A stretch of 64,000 bases of DNA from Ligula intestinalis. Taxonomy: Eukaryota > Platyhelminthes > Cestoda > Diphyllobothriidea > Diphyllobothriidae. Shown here piece by piece: positions 1 to 11,199 of the stretch. Made by a program: the position numbers and the translations under genes. Every line of letters starts with the position of its first letter. The stretch's first letter is position 1. The stretch spans positions 49,462,455 through 49,526,454 of the forward strand of contig JAYGXS010000003.1 of NCBI GenBank assembly GCA_036362985.1, given 5' to 3'. The notes below the pieces were generated by a model. The model made no database searches. It was not told where the DNA came from and was given only the letters and a program-made list of their open reading frames with translations.

Positions 1-42
1 ACTAAAATCCTCAGGAGATACGCCGAAAATCAACTTTAAAGC

Positions 43-122
43 GCTCGTCAGTTGCCGCCTCTCATTACTTAACGTGAATCACAAAAGAGAAGATACACAA
101 TGAGAGGCGGCAACTGACGAGC
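43..122. repeat. Perfect 24-bp inverted repeat beside PLE relic
   Basis: Arms 43-66 and 99-122 are exact reverse complements with a 32-nt loop. The right arm runs into CTGACGAG, CTTT, CTCGAAA (115-136), which resembles the hammerhead-like hairpin found at PLE ends, although the CTGACGA is itself paired in this hairpin. The string AACTTTAAAGCGCTC occurs before the left arm (32-46) and again near 202-216, as expected of a terminal repeat. Probably a PLE 5' end; the role is inferred. Confidence 0.6.
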
Positions 123-437
123 TTTCTCGAAATTATATGGATCCAATAAATCATTTTGCTGCTATTGCCATATTTAAATTTGTACCAGGGAAACGTTGCT
201 TTAAACTTTAAAGCGCTCTTGTAAAGGTGGAGGAACTAGAGCGCCACGTGTGTCAAGGCACTGCCGTTCTAGATACTGACAGAGGAAGAAAAACACTAAT
301 TTATCACTTATACGCAGACCATAGAAACAAAACGTACGGATGTGAAGAGATCATCACTCTTACTCAAAATTCACGAGAGGAAACCACAATCAAGACTACC
401 CAAAGATCCCGCTCGGTATGTACACAACTACTGATCT

Positions 438-1910
438 ATCACGCTTGATGAAACAACACTTGAAGCATTATCCTTGGGTCCTAAATTCTGCATGCCTACT
501 AGAAATGTTGATCAGTTAGAAGTAGAAACCCAGTTTGAGAATCTTTATAAACAAACATATGATTTAAAGCCCACCTCTGCAGAAAGTGTCCAGCACTTTA
601 AATCCACACTGGTGAACTGTAGTTACCAGCATCTGAACAAGAGCACAACAAGCCAGGGATTACTGAGAAAAGCACACCTGGAAAAACTCAAACAGCTGCT
701 GCAGAACAAAGACATCCTGGTTACTAGACCTGGTAAAGGAACTGGTGTCGTTATAATGAACAGAGCGGACTACATAAGCAAGATAAAAACCATCCTTTCA
801 GATCAGATGAAATTCAAGAAAGTTGACAAAGAAAAGGATTGTACGGATGAAGTAGAGACACATTTTACTGACTGCTTAAGTAGACTCCACACGGGAGGTT
901 TCATAAGCGACCGTGACCTCGAAAGCCTCCGACCAGTAGGCACTCACATCCCCCGTTTGTATGGCCTACCAAAAATCCATAAGAATTGCCTGCCAGTTCG
1001 TCCGATTCTGGACATGCGCAACTCATCGTATAATGCGATAGCGAAGTGGTTAACAGAGAAACTAAAATCTTTACGGCTTCAGCTGGCACCACGTAGCCAT
1101 AGAGACACGTTCGAATTTATCGACGATGTCAAAGACGTGGATTTTAGCGGCACCGGGATGATCTCTCCAGACGTCTCATCGCTGTTTACAAACGTCCCGG
1201 TTACCGAGACAGTAGATTACATTTGCGAATACCTGGTGACAAATCGGCTGGAAATAGGAATACTGACAAATGCACAGAAGGAATATAGGAGTTAAGGTTA
1301 AGACGGTTCACCCTAACACCTACAATCTTCCAGACCCTGGTTCCTTAGGCGATTGGAGAGAAGGCGGTGGAAAGGCGAGAGTAGACGGAACAGTGTATTG
1401 TTTACAGAAGGGATAAGGGGAAGGTTGCCAGTAGGTTTTGCAGGGCGTACGACCGCGAAGCCCGTAGGACAGGGCGGCGTCGCCGGCCGCCGCGACCAGC
1501 GAGGCCGGAATTCCACGTGTCCTCTCACCGCAGTCCTCGTGGGCATCATGCCAGAAGACAGAGACAGAGTGGCAAGGTCGGCCTGTGATTGGTTGTCTTT
1601 GCGCAAGGCGAGACTGGGTGCGTTCGTAAGTGGCTTAGACCATTGAGCGAGAACGGACAGGGGGTGCCGAGACTTGGCACCTGGCCGCAGGGATTATTAG
1701 CGCGCAGGGCAAAGGCGCTGTCCGTCAGCTCTTGGGTTCCAATTGGATGCTAGGGCCACTACAGGAACTATTACTTAAGTGCACATTTAACGTGCAGTTC
1801 CTTTTCGACAACCAGCTATACAGACAAATAGACGGCGTTGCCATGGGCTCGCTTCTTAGACCTCTCCTAGCTGACATATTCATGGGCAAGTTGGAGAACT
1901 TTCAACCAAG
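438..1910 (+). pseudogene. Penelope-like element reverse transcriptase, split by a solo LTR
   Basis: Relic of a PLE RT, the polymerase that copies the element RNA by target-primed reverse transcription. Coding similarity starts near 438 (the LSLGPKFC motif typical of the region before PLE fingers), continues through LPKIHK and a PVRPILD-type segment, and reaches the palm motif DVSSLFTNVP near 1170-1200. The frame is cut at 1283 by an LTR-B insertion and resumes in phase at 1768, giving DGVAMGS and LLADIFMGKLE. After about 1910 similarity is lost, so the YxDD-bearing end and the GIY-YIG domain are missing. An ORF at 227-448 may be degraded upstream coding sequence but has no clear match. Assignment rests on recognised motif order. 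The copy cannot be functional. Confidence 0.85.
1284..1763 (-). mobile_element. Solo LTR, family LTR-B, inserted in PLE RT
   Basis: A 480-bp block running TATAGGAG...CCACTACA on +, so TGTAGTGG...CCTATA in LTR sense. It is flanked by the 4-bp duplication GGAA (1280-1283 and 1764-1767). Removing it with one GGAA leaves the PLE reading frame continuous across the site. Copies at 25100-25620, 58872-59365 and 60390-60852 share both ends and each has its own 4-bp duplication; 62400-62691 is a partial copy. The TG start, the TSD and the absence of internal coding sequence fit a solo LTR; the parent element is not in the window. Confidence 0.8.
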
Positions 1911-2885
1911 TTTTTGTCGTATCACCATCTTATTTAACATGTCAATCAGCTTACGTCTTTCAACTCCCTATTCGTTGCATCAAAGTCGGAAGAATTAACA
2001 GTAGTACAGAGGAATTACAAAGGCAAGTGAATGTATGATTGTATTTGCATAATACACTAAGTTTTAAGGTTACATGGTCACATAGTCCGCTTGTTGCTAC
2101 AGCTGGTGTCTGTTAAGCTGTTGTTCGAATGCCTCCAAAGCGTCAGACATAACAATCGTCTCCGGATGCTCACAATTATGCTTTATGCTATCATTATAAT
2201 TATCCTAGGTAAATGTCAACTTCATTAATTAGTTGCTGTTGCGGCCGGCGTACTTTGCATAAGAAAAATCATGAAAGTCCTATACCTGCCCAAGATTTAA
2301 TTAACTTTCCATGTCCTTGACGTGAAAACATAATCTCAGAAACTTCAGGCGGGCTACACGAATGTGCATGTTACTGTGTACTTCGTTGCTGCAACCTGTC
2401 TACTTCTTTTCTATAAGTAGCCTGAAATGTTATTATTGTGATAATTTTCTGCGCGCTAGTTGCCGTTCAATCGTGCTGAGTAGTCATTGCCTTGAACAGC
2501 CCCCGTCTACCGCTTGATGCCTTCGCATACACCTTTTTGCCTAACAGAAAAACGACAGTGTTTTACGATGATACAGCGGTGATTAGGTGGTTTTCGACTG
2601 ATCGCAGACAAGTCACTGGACAGTGCTAGTTAGTCATTTATTTTAGCGCTGCTCATCCTAGCATACTCAATCTTCCACAATCCAATAATTGTCCTCCAGT
2701 TGGGGCTGCTGTTGCTACGTGCGTTTGCCATATGTCTTTAGATGGGCGTCGTAGCCACTGACAGGTGTCAGCTGCCCTTTGTAGTTTACGCCGCGCACCA
2801 CGATACCCTCAGTTTGCCTTCCTTCGTAATGTAATGCAACAGAAGATACTGGAGTCGTACTGGCCCTGTAGTGCCTTCCACCTTC
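1911..2885. other. No gene recognised
   Basis: AT-rich, no ORF with recognisable protein motifs, and no clear match to other parts of the window. Confidence 0.5.
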
Positions 2886-3252
2886 GATGCCACACCGCAT
2901 ATGAGGTCACGGGATTGCAAGCGTTGACCCGCTTCTAGGACAGCCAATTACACGTGCCGTAAAGTGCGCCAACGCTCAACCTCATGCCCCTCACGGCTGA
3001 TAGCATGTGCGTATTTGTAGGCCGACCCCAATCCGTCTTGCCAACCACTTTCAAGGCTGACACACAAAGACCACAAGTCCCAATGTTTCTGCTGGTAATG
3101 CCTGAAAACGACCACATTGTTATGATTGCCGCACACCCACACTTCGGACCCGGCACCCTCACGGCCGGACGTGCACTCGCCCAAGAAACAGAGTCTGAAG
3201 ATCGCAGCGGCAAAAGGCCTTCGCTATTAACCTTAACGCGCTGCAATAAGGT
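2886..3252. repeat. Dispersed repeat D, copy 1
   Basis: Resembles 9625-9985 in the same orientation: shared strings such as TGAGGTCA, GGACAGCCA and a GCCGA-CC-ATCCG segment in the same order. The right end (GAAGATCGCAGC...TTAACCTTAACGCG) looks like the tail of LTR-B, so this may be an older member of that LTR group. No coding content. Confidence 0.5.
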
Positions 3253-4150
3253 CTGCCAATAAAAAGTACTGTTTTATTATATGTTTGGGAGACCAAATAC
3301 CAGTCTAATTTCTGCTAGTCGCTGAAAATGTGCAGACAGTGCCGGTTTATGTTTGCCATTCTAGCCGCCCACCACGGAGCCCCTGATTATAGCTCCAGTA
3401 AATGGTGCCCAGTCAGGGTAAGAAGTGCCAATTCTTTGCGTCTTTTACGTTATTCCTACGGTGGTCACCGAAGGAATCAGTTGGCTTTCTGTCAGCCACA
3501 GAGAAGTCTCTGAACCTTGTCATTTGCCGTTACTCCCGCCAATCCTGGCATGTCGTCTCACTTATCTCTTACGTAAACCCGTGACTGACCTCCAGTTAGA
3601 CATCCTAAGCCCGGTTGCTTTTGTATACGTCTTGAGCAACTGCTATTGTGGGGGTGGGGTCTTATCCAGAAACGGGTCACCTGGGGGCCACAAACCTGTC
3701 GGTGTTATGTGCCAGTTGCTTATCGTTATGGCTGCCCTGACAGGTATCGCCGATATCCGTACATAAACCAGCCTGTGGAGTCCTCTCAGACTGAGATAGT
3801 CTTGGGACGTTTTTCAGAATATTGCGCATCGGAGACAGTTGAAAATCTATTCCGAACTGCAGTTGTCGTGAACAGAGCACTCTTTCCTACCGATGGCCTA
3901 GTGCATCTAGGAACTGACAGACAATCACCTAGTCATGCGTCGAGGCGTAGACGTGCCTACTAGTGTCCTCCTGCGAGAACAAAACTAACATGTACCTGCG
4001 GTTCATTCATTCGCATTCAGTCGCTGTCAGGTTCCTGCCTGGTCACGATATCTACCTAAATTTTGCATAAATGCAAACTTAATGGCCCAGTTTTGATTCC
4101 CATGAGAAAGTTTGTATTGTCTACATATTATTTCGCCGGAGGAAATATAC
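3253..4150. other. No gene recognised
   Basis: Several overlapping short ORFs (3328-3963), none with a recognisable domain and none repeated elsewhere in the window. Treated as non-coding. Confidence 0.4.
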
Positions 4151-4159
4151 TCTAGAAGC

Positions 4160-6040
4160 CTTGATGGAGAAATTCTTCGGGAAACGGTAACAAACTTTAT
4201 TCGTAAATTTTCGACACTAGCACGCTAGGTCGTCTTCAAAAGTGAGGAAATAGTGTAAGGAACAGTTTACATTTTTAAATGTGTCAAAAAAATCGATAAT
4301 GCTGTGTCAGCTTTGGTCATTAGCCTGCTTTTGTGGGTGGTCTATTTTCCAGGCCTTTTTAAGGTTGGTGTATATTGAATCCAATTGAACGTGCCTGTTG
4401 ATGCAGGATTCGTTGGAATTCATAGCTTCTAAAAATTCGCGACCCTTCTTGTCTGGACAAGAGCCGACAATGCCAGTTTTGTCCCATGCAATTGGTGCTC
4501 AGTTTCTACTGTGTGCATGGCGACCTCGGACAACGGATATCGTCCTTCTACCGATTGCTGATGTTCACGTAAGCGTGTGGAGGCCGATCTGCCTGTTTGT
4601 TCGCAATAAACTGCATTGCAACAGCTACAAGGAATTTTGTAAACGACCTCTTTTCTGTCTAAATAGTCAACTATATCCTTAGGGTGTACAAGCTGGTTTC
4701 GTGAGTATGTGTTGGTTTGTGTGCTACTTGGATTTGATACTTCTTCAGGTGTCTTTCAACGAGTTTAGACACGTTTTTAATATGTGGAAGTGTTCGCCAA
4801 TTTCTGGGATTAGGCACTTCATAGGAACATTCTAGTTTCCTTTTGTTTTGTTTAAACTTTTGCTGTTTCATGCATTGACGCACAAACTCTCTGGGGTAGC
4901 CGTTTTTTTGAAAACAGTGTGAATAGGTAATTGAGTTCGGCTTGGTAGAGGTCAGGGTTAGAACAATGCGTTTTTGCTCGATTCATTAGGGTGCTAACAG
5001 TACTTCTCTTGTGAGCAATAGGGTGGATGCTCTTGTAATGAAGGATAACATCAGCATAGATTTTTTACGGTAAACCGATGTTTGAAACGTTCCATCAGTA
5101 TTACGCTGTATGAGGACGTCAAGAAAGGGGAGTTTGTTGTCAATTTCGTTTTCAAGCGTAAATGTGATTCCAGGTATTGTTGAATTGATAATGTTGTGCA
5201 GTATTTCCAGTTGGTCCTTTTTAACAATGACAAACGTGTCATCGACATATCGTACCTACAACTTGGGGTTAACTAGTGGTAGGGCCATGGTTTCTAATTT
5301 TTGCATAGTTATTTTGGCCAAGAAGCCTGAAATTGAAGACCCCATGGGTGCTCCTTTTATTTGTTTATAGTATTGTTGAGCGAACGAGAAATTCGTTTCC
5401 AAACATAGATCTAAGAGTTCAAGCAGGGCAGATGAAGGTGAGTCCATTTCGTAGGAATTAAGTAATTCTTCTGTGTATTGTCTTGCTAAATCTAATGGTA
5501 TTGATGTGAAGAGAGAGACAACATCAAATGATACCATTAGTTCGTCCGCTGTTATTTCAAGCCCTTTTAATTTGTTTAAAAACTCCATGGAGTTGTTGAT
5601 TGATGTTTCAAAATCTTTTGTCAATGGGTGAAGTTTTCGAAAGAGCCACTTTGCGATTTTGTAATTGGGTGCGCCGATTAATGATACTATCGGTCCAAGT
5701 GATACTTCGGGCTTGTGTATTTTAGGTAGTCTGTAGATTTTAGCTATGTTTGGTTCGGTTTGTCTTACGGTCTTCGCAATATCTCCTGATATTTCTTTCT
5801 TCCCTGTAAGACGTTTAAGTACCTTTTCAATATTTGCATTTTGTGTTTTGGTGGGGTCCGTACTAAGGGTTTCGTATGTTGACTTGTCCTCTAGTAGTGA
5901 TAGCATTTTTGCATCGTAATCTGTCTTGTCCAAGATGGCGGTTGAGCCTCCTTTATCTGCAGGGAGGATGACAATGTTTTTGTCTGTTTTGAGAGATGTA
6001 AGTGCTTTCTTCTCTTTCTTGGCTATAGATTGCATCATTG
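4160..6040 (-). pseudogene. Penelope-like element: RT plus GIY-YIG, broken
   Basis: Minus-strand PLE. The fingers/palm ORF 6038-5256 shows LPADKGG, RLPKIHK, the palm motif FDVVSLFTSIP and QIKGAPMGSSISGFLA. A stop codon (TAG, near 5250; the sister copy at 43 kb has TGG) precedes the catalytic YVDDT, which reads on in the same frame at about 5245-5220. The C-terminal linker lies near 4883-4690, and the GIY-YIG endonuclease region (VYKIPC...NAVYCEQTGRSASTRL) near 4670-4560 is out of phase with it, so there is at least one frameshift. The 3' tail includes the hairpin GACGACCTAGCGTGCTAG, GTCGAAA (about 4210-4240, minus). It is the same lineage as the 41-44 kb PLE. Nonfunctional because of the stop and frameshifts. 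Confidence 0.88.
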
Positions 6041-6059
6041 GTCGTTCATACTCTGTATC

Positions 6060-6740
6060 CAGGAAAGTTAAACTGCGATAAATTAACGACCATTCTCCAA
6101 AAGACTCGCAATTTACTTTGATAATTAGTTTTTATTAGCAAAGCAACCATTTATTCTGTCGAAAACCAATCAGTATATGCATGGTGGCTGGAAAATTTAC
6201 GGCATTATACAAATGCCAGGAGAGGAAAAAGGTATAAAACAACGAGAAAATCATGAAAAAAATCTTAAAAACGAGAACATAGTAGTACATGGCTGATTTA
6301 TATTTAAGTGAAGGGCTGATGTAATTCGGACTAACATGAAAACAATTAATTTGTCCATAGAAGACTGGTCTATTAAATGATTGAGCACACAGTTCAGTTT
6401 TGATTGCATTCAAAATTATTTCGCAGGCGTACGAAACAACTTGGATACCCGGAACAGTCTGATTTCATCCAAGCCTGGACGGGTTTCCTTCAATAAAGCA
6501 GAGTTGCAATGCATTCTTCTTTGGTATATGGCTTTTCAGCCTCAAATAAATTCAATAAATAAAGAATCAATAAGCACAAATAACCATAAACTACCCGCTC
6601 AAAATTATATTAGAGCATTTCTTGAATTAGATAACCTACTGTACGTCACGCAATAGAATCGATATGTATGAACGCATTCTGTTGTGTGGTTTGATAATTA
6701 CAAATCGTAAATCACTGAACAACGTCCTTTGAAAGATCAA
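6060..6740. other. No gene recognised
   Basis: AT-rich spacer; the ORFs at 6135-6413 (-) and 6381-6656 (+) overlap and show no domain. Confidence 0.4.
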
Positions 6741-6749
6741 CGCATAGCT

Positions 6750-6900
6750 GAATATTCGAATGACTCCACGGCACACAGTGAGCCTCGTAGCTCAATGGTA
6801 GGGGGTTGGCTACCCAAAAACTCTTTCCTGTTGTGTGGGTTCGACTCCCACCGAGGCCAAAAATTTTTCACAATTGGGCCAACTGATTTAAGCAAATCTG
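6750..6900 (+). repeat. tRNA-derived SINE head, copy 1
   Basis: TAGCTCAATGGTAGGGG (from about 6788) matches a Pol III A box and GGGTTCGACTCCCA (from about 6837) a B box, and the flanks AGCCTCG and CGAGGCC can pair like an acceptor stem. The anticodon arm does not fold as a tRNA, so this is a tRNA-derived promoter and not a tRNA gene. A diverged direct copy follows at 7050-7165. Confidence 0.65.
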
Positions 6901-7049
6901 CCAAAACCCCTAAAAATTAAGTGGGCCTAGTAGTCATTCTGGTGGATTCTTAATGATTATTTAGGATATCTTGCCTGGGCAGTCAGCTTACTGTATTCGT
7001 ATTGGTGGACTCCATACGAGCAGTAGTTTGAGCGGGCAAGATCAATCCA

Positions 7050-7165
7050 AGTGTGATTGAATTCACGGCACACGATGAGCATCGCAGCTCAATAGTAGAC
7101 CGTTGGCTGTGTAACAGCTCTCCCTGCTCCCCCAGTGAGGCCGCGAATTTTCAACACAATTGGGT
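7050..7165 (+). repeat. tRNA-derived SINE head, copy 2 (decayed)
   Basis: Matches copy 1 through CGGCACAC, GCAGCTCAATAGTAG, GTTGGCT and the tail CACAATTGGG. The B box is destroyed (CTGCTCCCCCAGT), so internal Pol III promotion is unlikely. Confidence 0.6.
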
Positions 7166-8740
7166 TCATCGAAATATTTTATCTAATAAATTTCCGCAAT
7201 TGTCGTGCTTTCCACTTAAATGAACCAAAAAACAACAGTCATCTTCGCATTATACATGCAGTAGTCCTTGCTTCTACTACAGGGCACTATTCCCTTACTT
7301 AGAGCCCACATATGTAAACATTTCGTGAAGATCTCAACGAAAAAGAAATGCCTTAAAGAAGGCCTAGCCCTATCGTGTGCAAGCATAATGACGTTTGCTG
7401 ACTGCCTGGCTGAGGCTTCGGCCGCAGCCTACCCTCGAAACTAATCGTCTTTAAGGCACGTAATCTAACGGTTCACTCTGGGCGTGGACTACTTAATGCC
7501 CAACGAAAGTTACGACGTAAAAGTAATTTTGACAGGCGAGAGCGAAATCATTCATTATGCCAGGCCCCGCGTTTGGAGACGGCACAGTGGCAGCAGCGGA
7601 CTGCCGCCAACCGACACTTGCAGATTGGGGGGAGGGGGTGGCGTACCACGAGCCTCCTCTGTGCAGGTGCCTTGAAACTAGCTTGTGAGGGGTCTCAACG
7701 TCACCGCTTGGCGTCATACCTGTGCCAAATAAGCGACACATTAATTTATTTTGCACTAGACCATGCTGGGTGCACAAAGACACAAAGCATAATGGGGCTG
7801 CGCAGAAGACCGAGCCTTTGTCGTGGTAGAGTGGCCATACAGCAGCACTGTCCTTTGTGCACGTTTTATTAAGAACGTACTCTGAAAGCAGCACTACAAA
7901 GCTGGGCACCATAGTGCACTTGAACGCTCTTCGTGAAACGCTTGGCCGCGATGGTGACTGAAAAAAATATGAAATTTTATTACTTGAGAAGTTCAGAAAA
8001 TAAATTGGCGAGTACTATAAATATTTCGCCTTGCAACAAGGCAAAAACTGCTTGGAATTCCAAGCTTCCCAAATGTATCAACCAGGATGGGTGCATCCTG
8101 AAACAGACCAGTCTATAAATACCTACTTGCAATAGAACATACGTTTGTTTTTGATAAACTATTGTCAGGCCTTTACATTTATATGGAAATTCAATAAATA
8201 AACTATGCGGGTTGGTCGAAAAATAGTACGGTCGTCAGGGGAGAAGGGAGGGGGAGGATCGTAGTCAAAATGTGATCAACGTGAGGGGGACTGGTAGTTG
8301 ACCAAGGTGATAAGTTGCTGGCTGTTGAATTAACGGCTTTTGCCTATGGTAACTGCTGCGCCGCGACGAAGTCCTTTTTGGCGCACAGGACCGGTCGTTG
8401 TAGCCTGATGGTGGCTGCTTCTGCCATAGCCTGACGAGAATTTATCGAAGATAAAATTATTCTCATCAATTCATCTTTTGAATTTTCCAATACGAATTTT
8501 GAACATTAAAATGTTTCTAAGAAGACGCAGATTTTTGCCCCATTCAGGTCGTGTTCATTTGGTGCTTTTCGAACGAAACAAACCGAGTTAGATAAGACTT
8601 TCCTTTGACGGAACATTTCTCATCGAGTTCAGAATGATTTTCGAAAAACAGCATCACGATCGTTGATGAACGTTCACCGATCGCTAACGAAACTTACTCG
8701 TACCGTTCTGCCTTGGGATTCATTCTTGGACGCCGCCAGC
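7166..8740. other. No gene recognised
   Basis: Overlapping ORFs at 7484-7912 sit in a G-rich stretch with no domain. The rest is AT-rich. No repeat shared with the rest of the window was noticed. Confidence 0.4.
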
Positions 8741-8744
8741 AGGC

Positions 8745-8890
8745 ATACTGTGGCTAGTATTATCGACAGATTAACTTTGCCGACAAAGCCAAGGGAGACT
8801 GGAATGGCCATTTCTGGTTCGTTAGCTGTCCTCAGCCAGTCATACCCAACCTTAAGTGGTGTACCACCAGAAGCTCGAATAGCACGTAAA
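8745..8890 (-). repeat. Hammerhead SINE, copy 1
   Basis: Minus-strand copy of the SINE whose tail carries GGGTATGACTGGCTGA...AGAAATGGCCATTCC...TTTGTCGG. The tRNA-like head is degraded. The ORFs called across it on both strands are chance frames in the repeat. Confidence 0.7.
8797..8841 (-). ncRNA. Hammerhead ribozyme motif, SINE family
   Basis: Read on minus: stem I GACTGG; core CTGAGGA; stem II region of 14 nt; GAA; palindrome ATGGCCAT (stem III in trans); U at the cleavage position; CCAGTC. Stem I is a perfect 6-bp match in this copy. Stem II is weakened by mismatches. A small type I hammerhead that could only form stem III well as a dimer; activity is not established. Confidence 0.65.
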
Positions 8891-9624
8891 ACAGTATTAA
8901 AACGCAAGCTGAATATAGAGAAGCACGTGTTACATAGTTTTAATGAGCGTAAATCGAAACACGTATTCGATAAAATTTCACATTTCATAGTTTTTAGTGC
9001 CAGCAAAATTAACCTTAATAATATTAAAAAAAGGTTAAGGTGGTTCTGTCAAAAGGTACATAAGGATCTTTTAATTGGCACAGTGGATTTCAGCGTCATA
9101 ATCGGTTAAAAAGGCTCGGATTTCCCATTCGTAAATCATAGAAGTTTACCAGATACTTGACATATTTTTGACAATTCATTGTCGACAAAAATTACTATAC
9201 GACGAGGAAGCCTGCTTCAATTTACATTTTTTCGAATATTCAAATTATAGTGACCGGTCTCTATCGATTTCAGGTGCCAAATAAATGGTCAGTGACCGAA
9301 CTGGGTAGTTTTGCATTTCAAAGTTAGAATTATGTTGTACAACCCTCTGCGGATGTGGCATACTCAGAGGTCGGCTAGGCATCAAGGCCAACTCAAAATT
9401 CACGTTACAATTCATAGCATGACGACAAAGAAGGCACTTGACCCTAGCCATTTTTTAAAAGCATACAACGTACAGCTACATCTTAAGCGCAGTGTACTCA
9501 ATTAATAACGCAAGTTCACAAAATTGCTGAATAGAGAGGAGAGGAGTTTGCATAAAGTGTCGTTCATTGCAATTTTAGTGACCCTGAAGCGTCTTCTGTC
9601 TCCCATGTCACGTCATACAATGAG

Positions 9625-9985
9625 GTCATGCGATTGCAATTCTTGACCTGCCTCTGGACAGCCACAAACTCCACGCGAGTGCTTGTCTCACGGGGTGGCA
9701 AGCATATACGCACTTATACGCCGATCCCGATCCGCCTGGTCAATCACCTTCAACGCTTACTCACAAAAACATCGCTTTCCAGGCGCTTGTGACGAATTTC
9801 GCGCCTACACACTTCGGCCACTGTCTTACTCGGGTGCAGACCTAAGCTCGTCCGACAGTAAACCTTACTCCTACTCATTCGCCTCTTCCTTCTGCACAGA
9901 ATAAATTATTTCTACCACTTGGCGTCTTCCTTCTTATCTTCCCCTAAGGAACTGGGCCTGATGATTGCAGCGGCAGGGGTTTACC
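9625..9985. repeat. Dispersed repeat D, copy 2
   Basis: Same order of shared segments as 2886-3252. Its right part (CTTCTGCACAGAATAAA...CCCCTAAGGAACTGGGCC) also parallels the polyadenylation and tail region of LTR-B, supporting an LTR origin. Confidence 0.5.
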
Positions 9986-9989
9986 TGCT

Positions 9990-10955
9990 AACTCAGTCCA
10001 CAGCGATAAAATCATTTTGCAATTATTTAATCTTTCAAATTTATGTTTCTGTAAACACCCGCATGTACACAAGCACAGTCTGCGCTTCAGACCATTTCAT
10101 GTATTCATGGTGGGCAAATGCAATGTTGAGAACTGCACGAGACATTGAATTAAGATAACCGTAATCGAACTGGGGTTTGAGCCACTCAGTCTTTTGGTTA
10201 ATCGAGTTCCAAATTTACTCTTTGGAGGTCAACTGCTTAAATATTTCCTTGCTAATTTGTATACATTTTTACGACGTACTAAACAGTTCAATCAAAATAT
10301 TACTTCGAACTCAAAGTCTTTATTCTGCTCACAATGAGTAAGCCTTATTCCTTATTTGAAAAGCCTTGTAGTTGTACAACCACTGGCATTGGTTATTTAG
10401 TGGATCCCCTGGCATTCTTAAAAGACGTTTATGCATATTATCGACTGCAAATATTAGAATTAACCCTATAAAATCCCAAAATATGAAGAGAAAGGATAAG
10501 TTTTTGGATGTCTCTGATGCAAATTAAGCTATGAGCCACGAAACTATAGTGAACCTTAACAAGAAGAGCATTAAGTCCCGCAGAAATGTCAATGCAATTT
10601 GACCAAATCCTTATAATGAGATAAATAAGATACATATGGTACAGTTAAAAGCTTTATGGACAAATATTCCTCTATAACTTTATAATGCCCTATCAGAAAC
10701 AAATATGTATTGCAAGTGAAAGAGTGTCTGATATTTTCTTTGGGCATATGTATAGATGGAATGGTTGTAGGTCAACCTGAGCCGAAACGACGTTTTTTTG
10801 GTAAGTTGTGAATAGAAATTTTTCAGTTCACTGCAAAGCATAATATCAAGTAAAAAAAGCACACAGCGCTTAGACAGTCAACACTTAACTGCCTATACTA
10901 CTAGCTGCTACAGCTGCTGTCGGGGTCCAAGGCAAAAGCGGAGAAAGACAAGGGA
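9990..10955. other. No gene recognised
   Basis: AT-rich, only short ORFs without motifs. Confidence 0.4.
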
Positions 10956-10959
10956 GTTT

Positions 10960-11190
10960 CGTTAGCGGTCAGTGAACGTTCATCAACTAGTGCCAATATC
11001 TCTCGACTTAAACCGGCAAGACAACGAGCTTGGGGTGTTAGACTCTCATCAAAAGGTTGCAAGTTCAAGCGTCGAGTAATGCACCAGTTGGGGCTGGGTA
11101 TGACTGGCTGACGACGGCTACTAAACCAGAAATGATCATTGTACGCTTCCTTGGCTTTGCCAGCAATACTATCATGCTAATTGCCTGTAG
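10960..11190 (+). repeat. Hammerhead SINE, copy 2 (near full length)
   Basis: Begins in the same way as 20245-20480 (GGTCAGTGAACGTTCATCAA), has a degraded tRNA-like section with B-box remnant GGTTGCAAGTTCAAGC, the hammerhead tail (11102-11146), and ends TTTGCCAGCAATACTATC. A TA-rich simple repeat follows. Confidence 0.7.
11102..11146 (+). ncRNA. Hammerhead motif, SINE family, stem I lost
   Basis: GACTGG, CTGACGA, 14-nt stem II region, GAA, ATGATCAT, U, then GTACGC. The 8-mer differs from other copies at two positions that together keep it a palindrome, while stem I no longer pairs. Confidence 0.5.
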
Positions 11191-11199
11191 AATTATGCA

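Noticed and set aside
1313..1646. 97-codon ORFs on both strands
   Set aside because: Lie inside LTR-B and recur in other LTR-B copies only because the DNA is repeated.
6788..6860. Possible functional tRNA gene
   Set aside because: A and B boxes and an acceptor-like pairing exist, but no proper anticodon arm forms; a diverged sister copy follows, so it is a SINE head.
8663..9109. 148-codon ORF (+) and the overlapping 110-codon ORF (-)
   Set aside because: Both run through the hammerhead SINE and have no recognisable protein motif.
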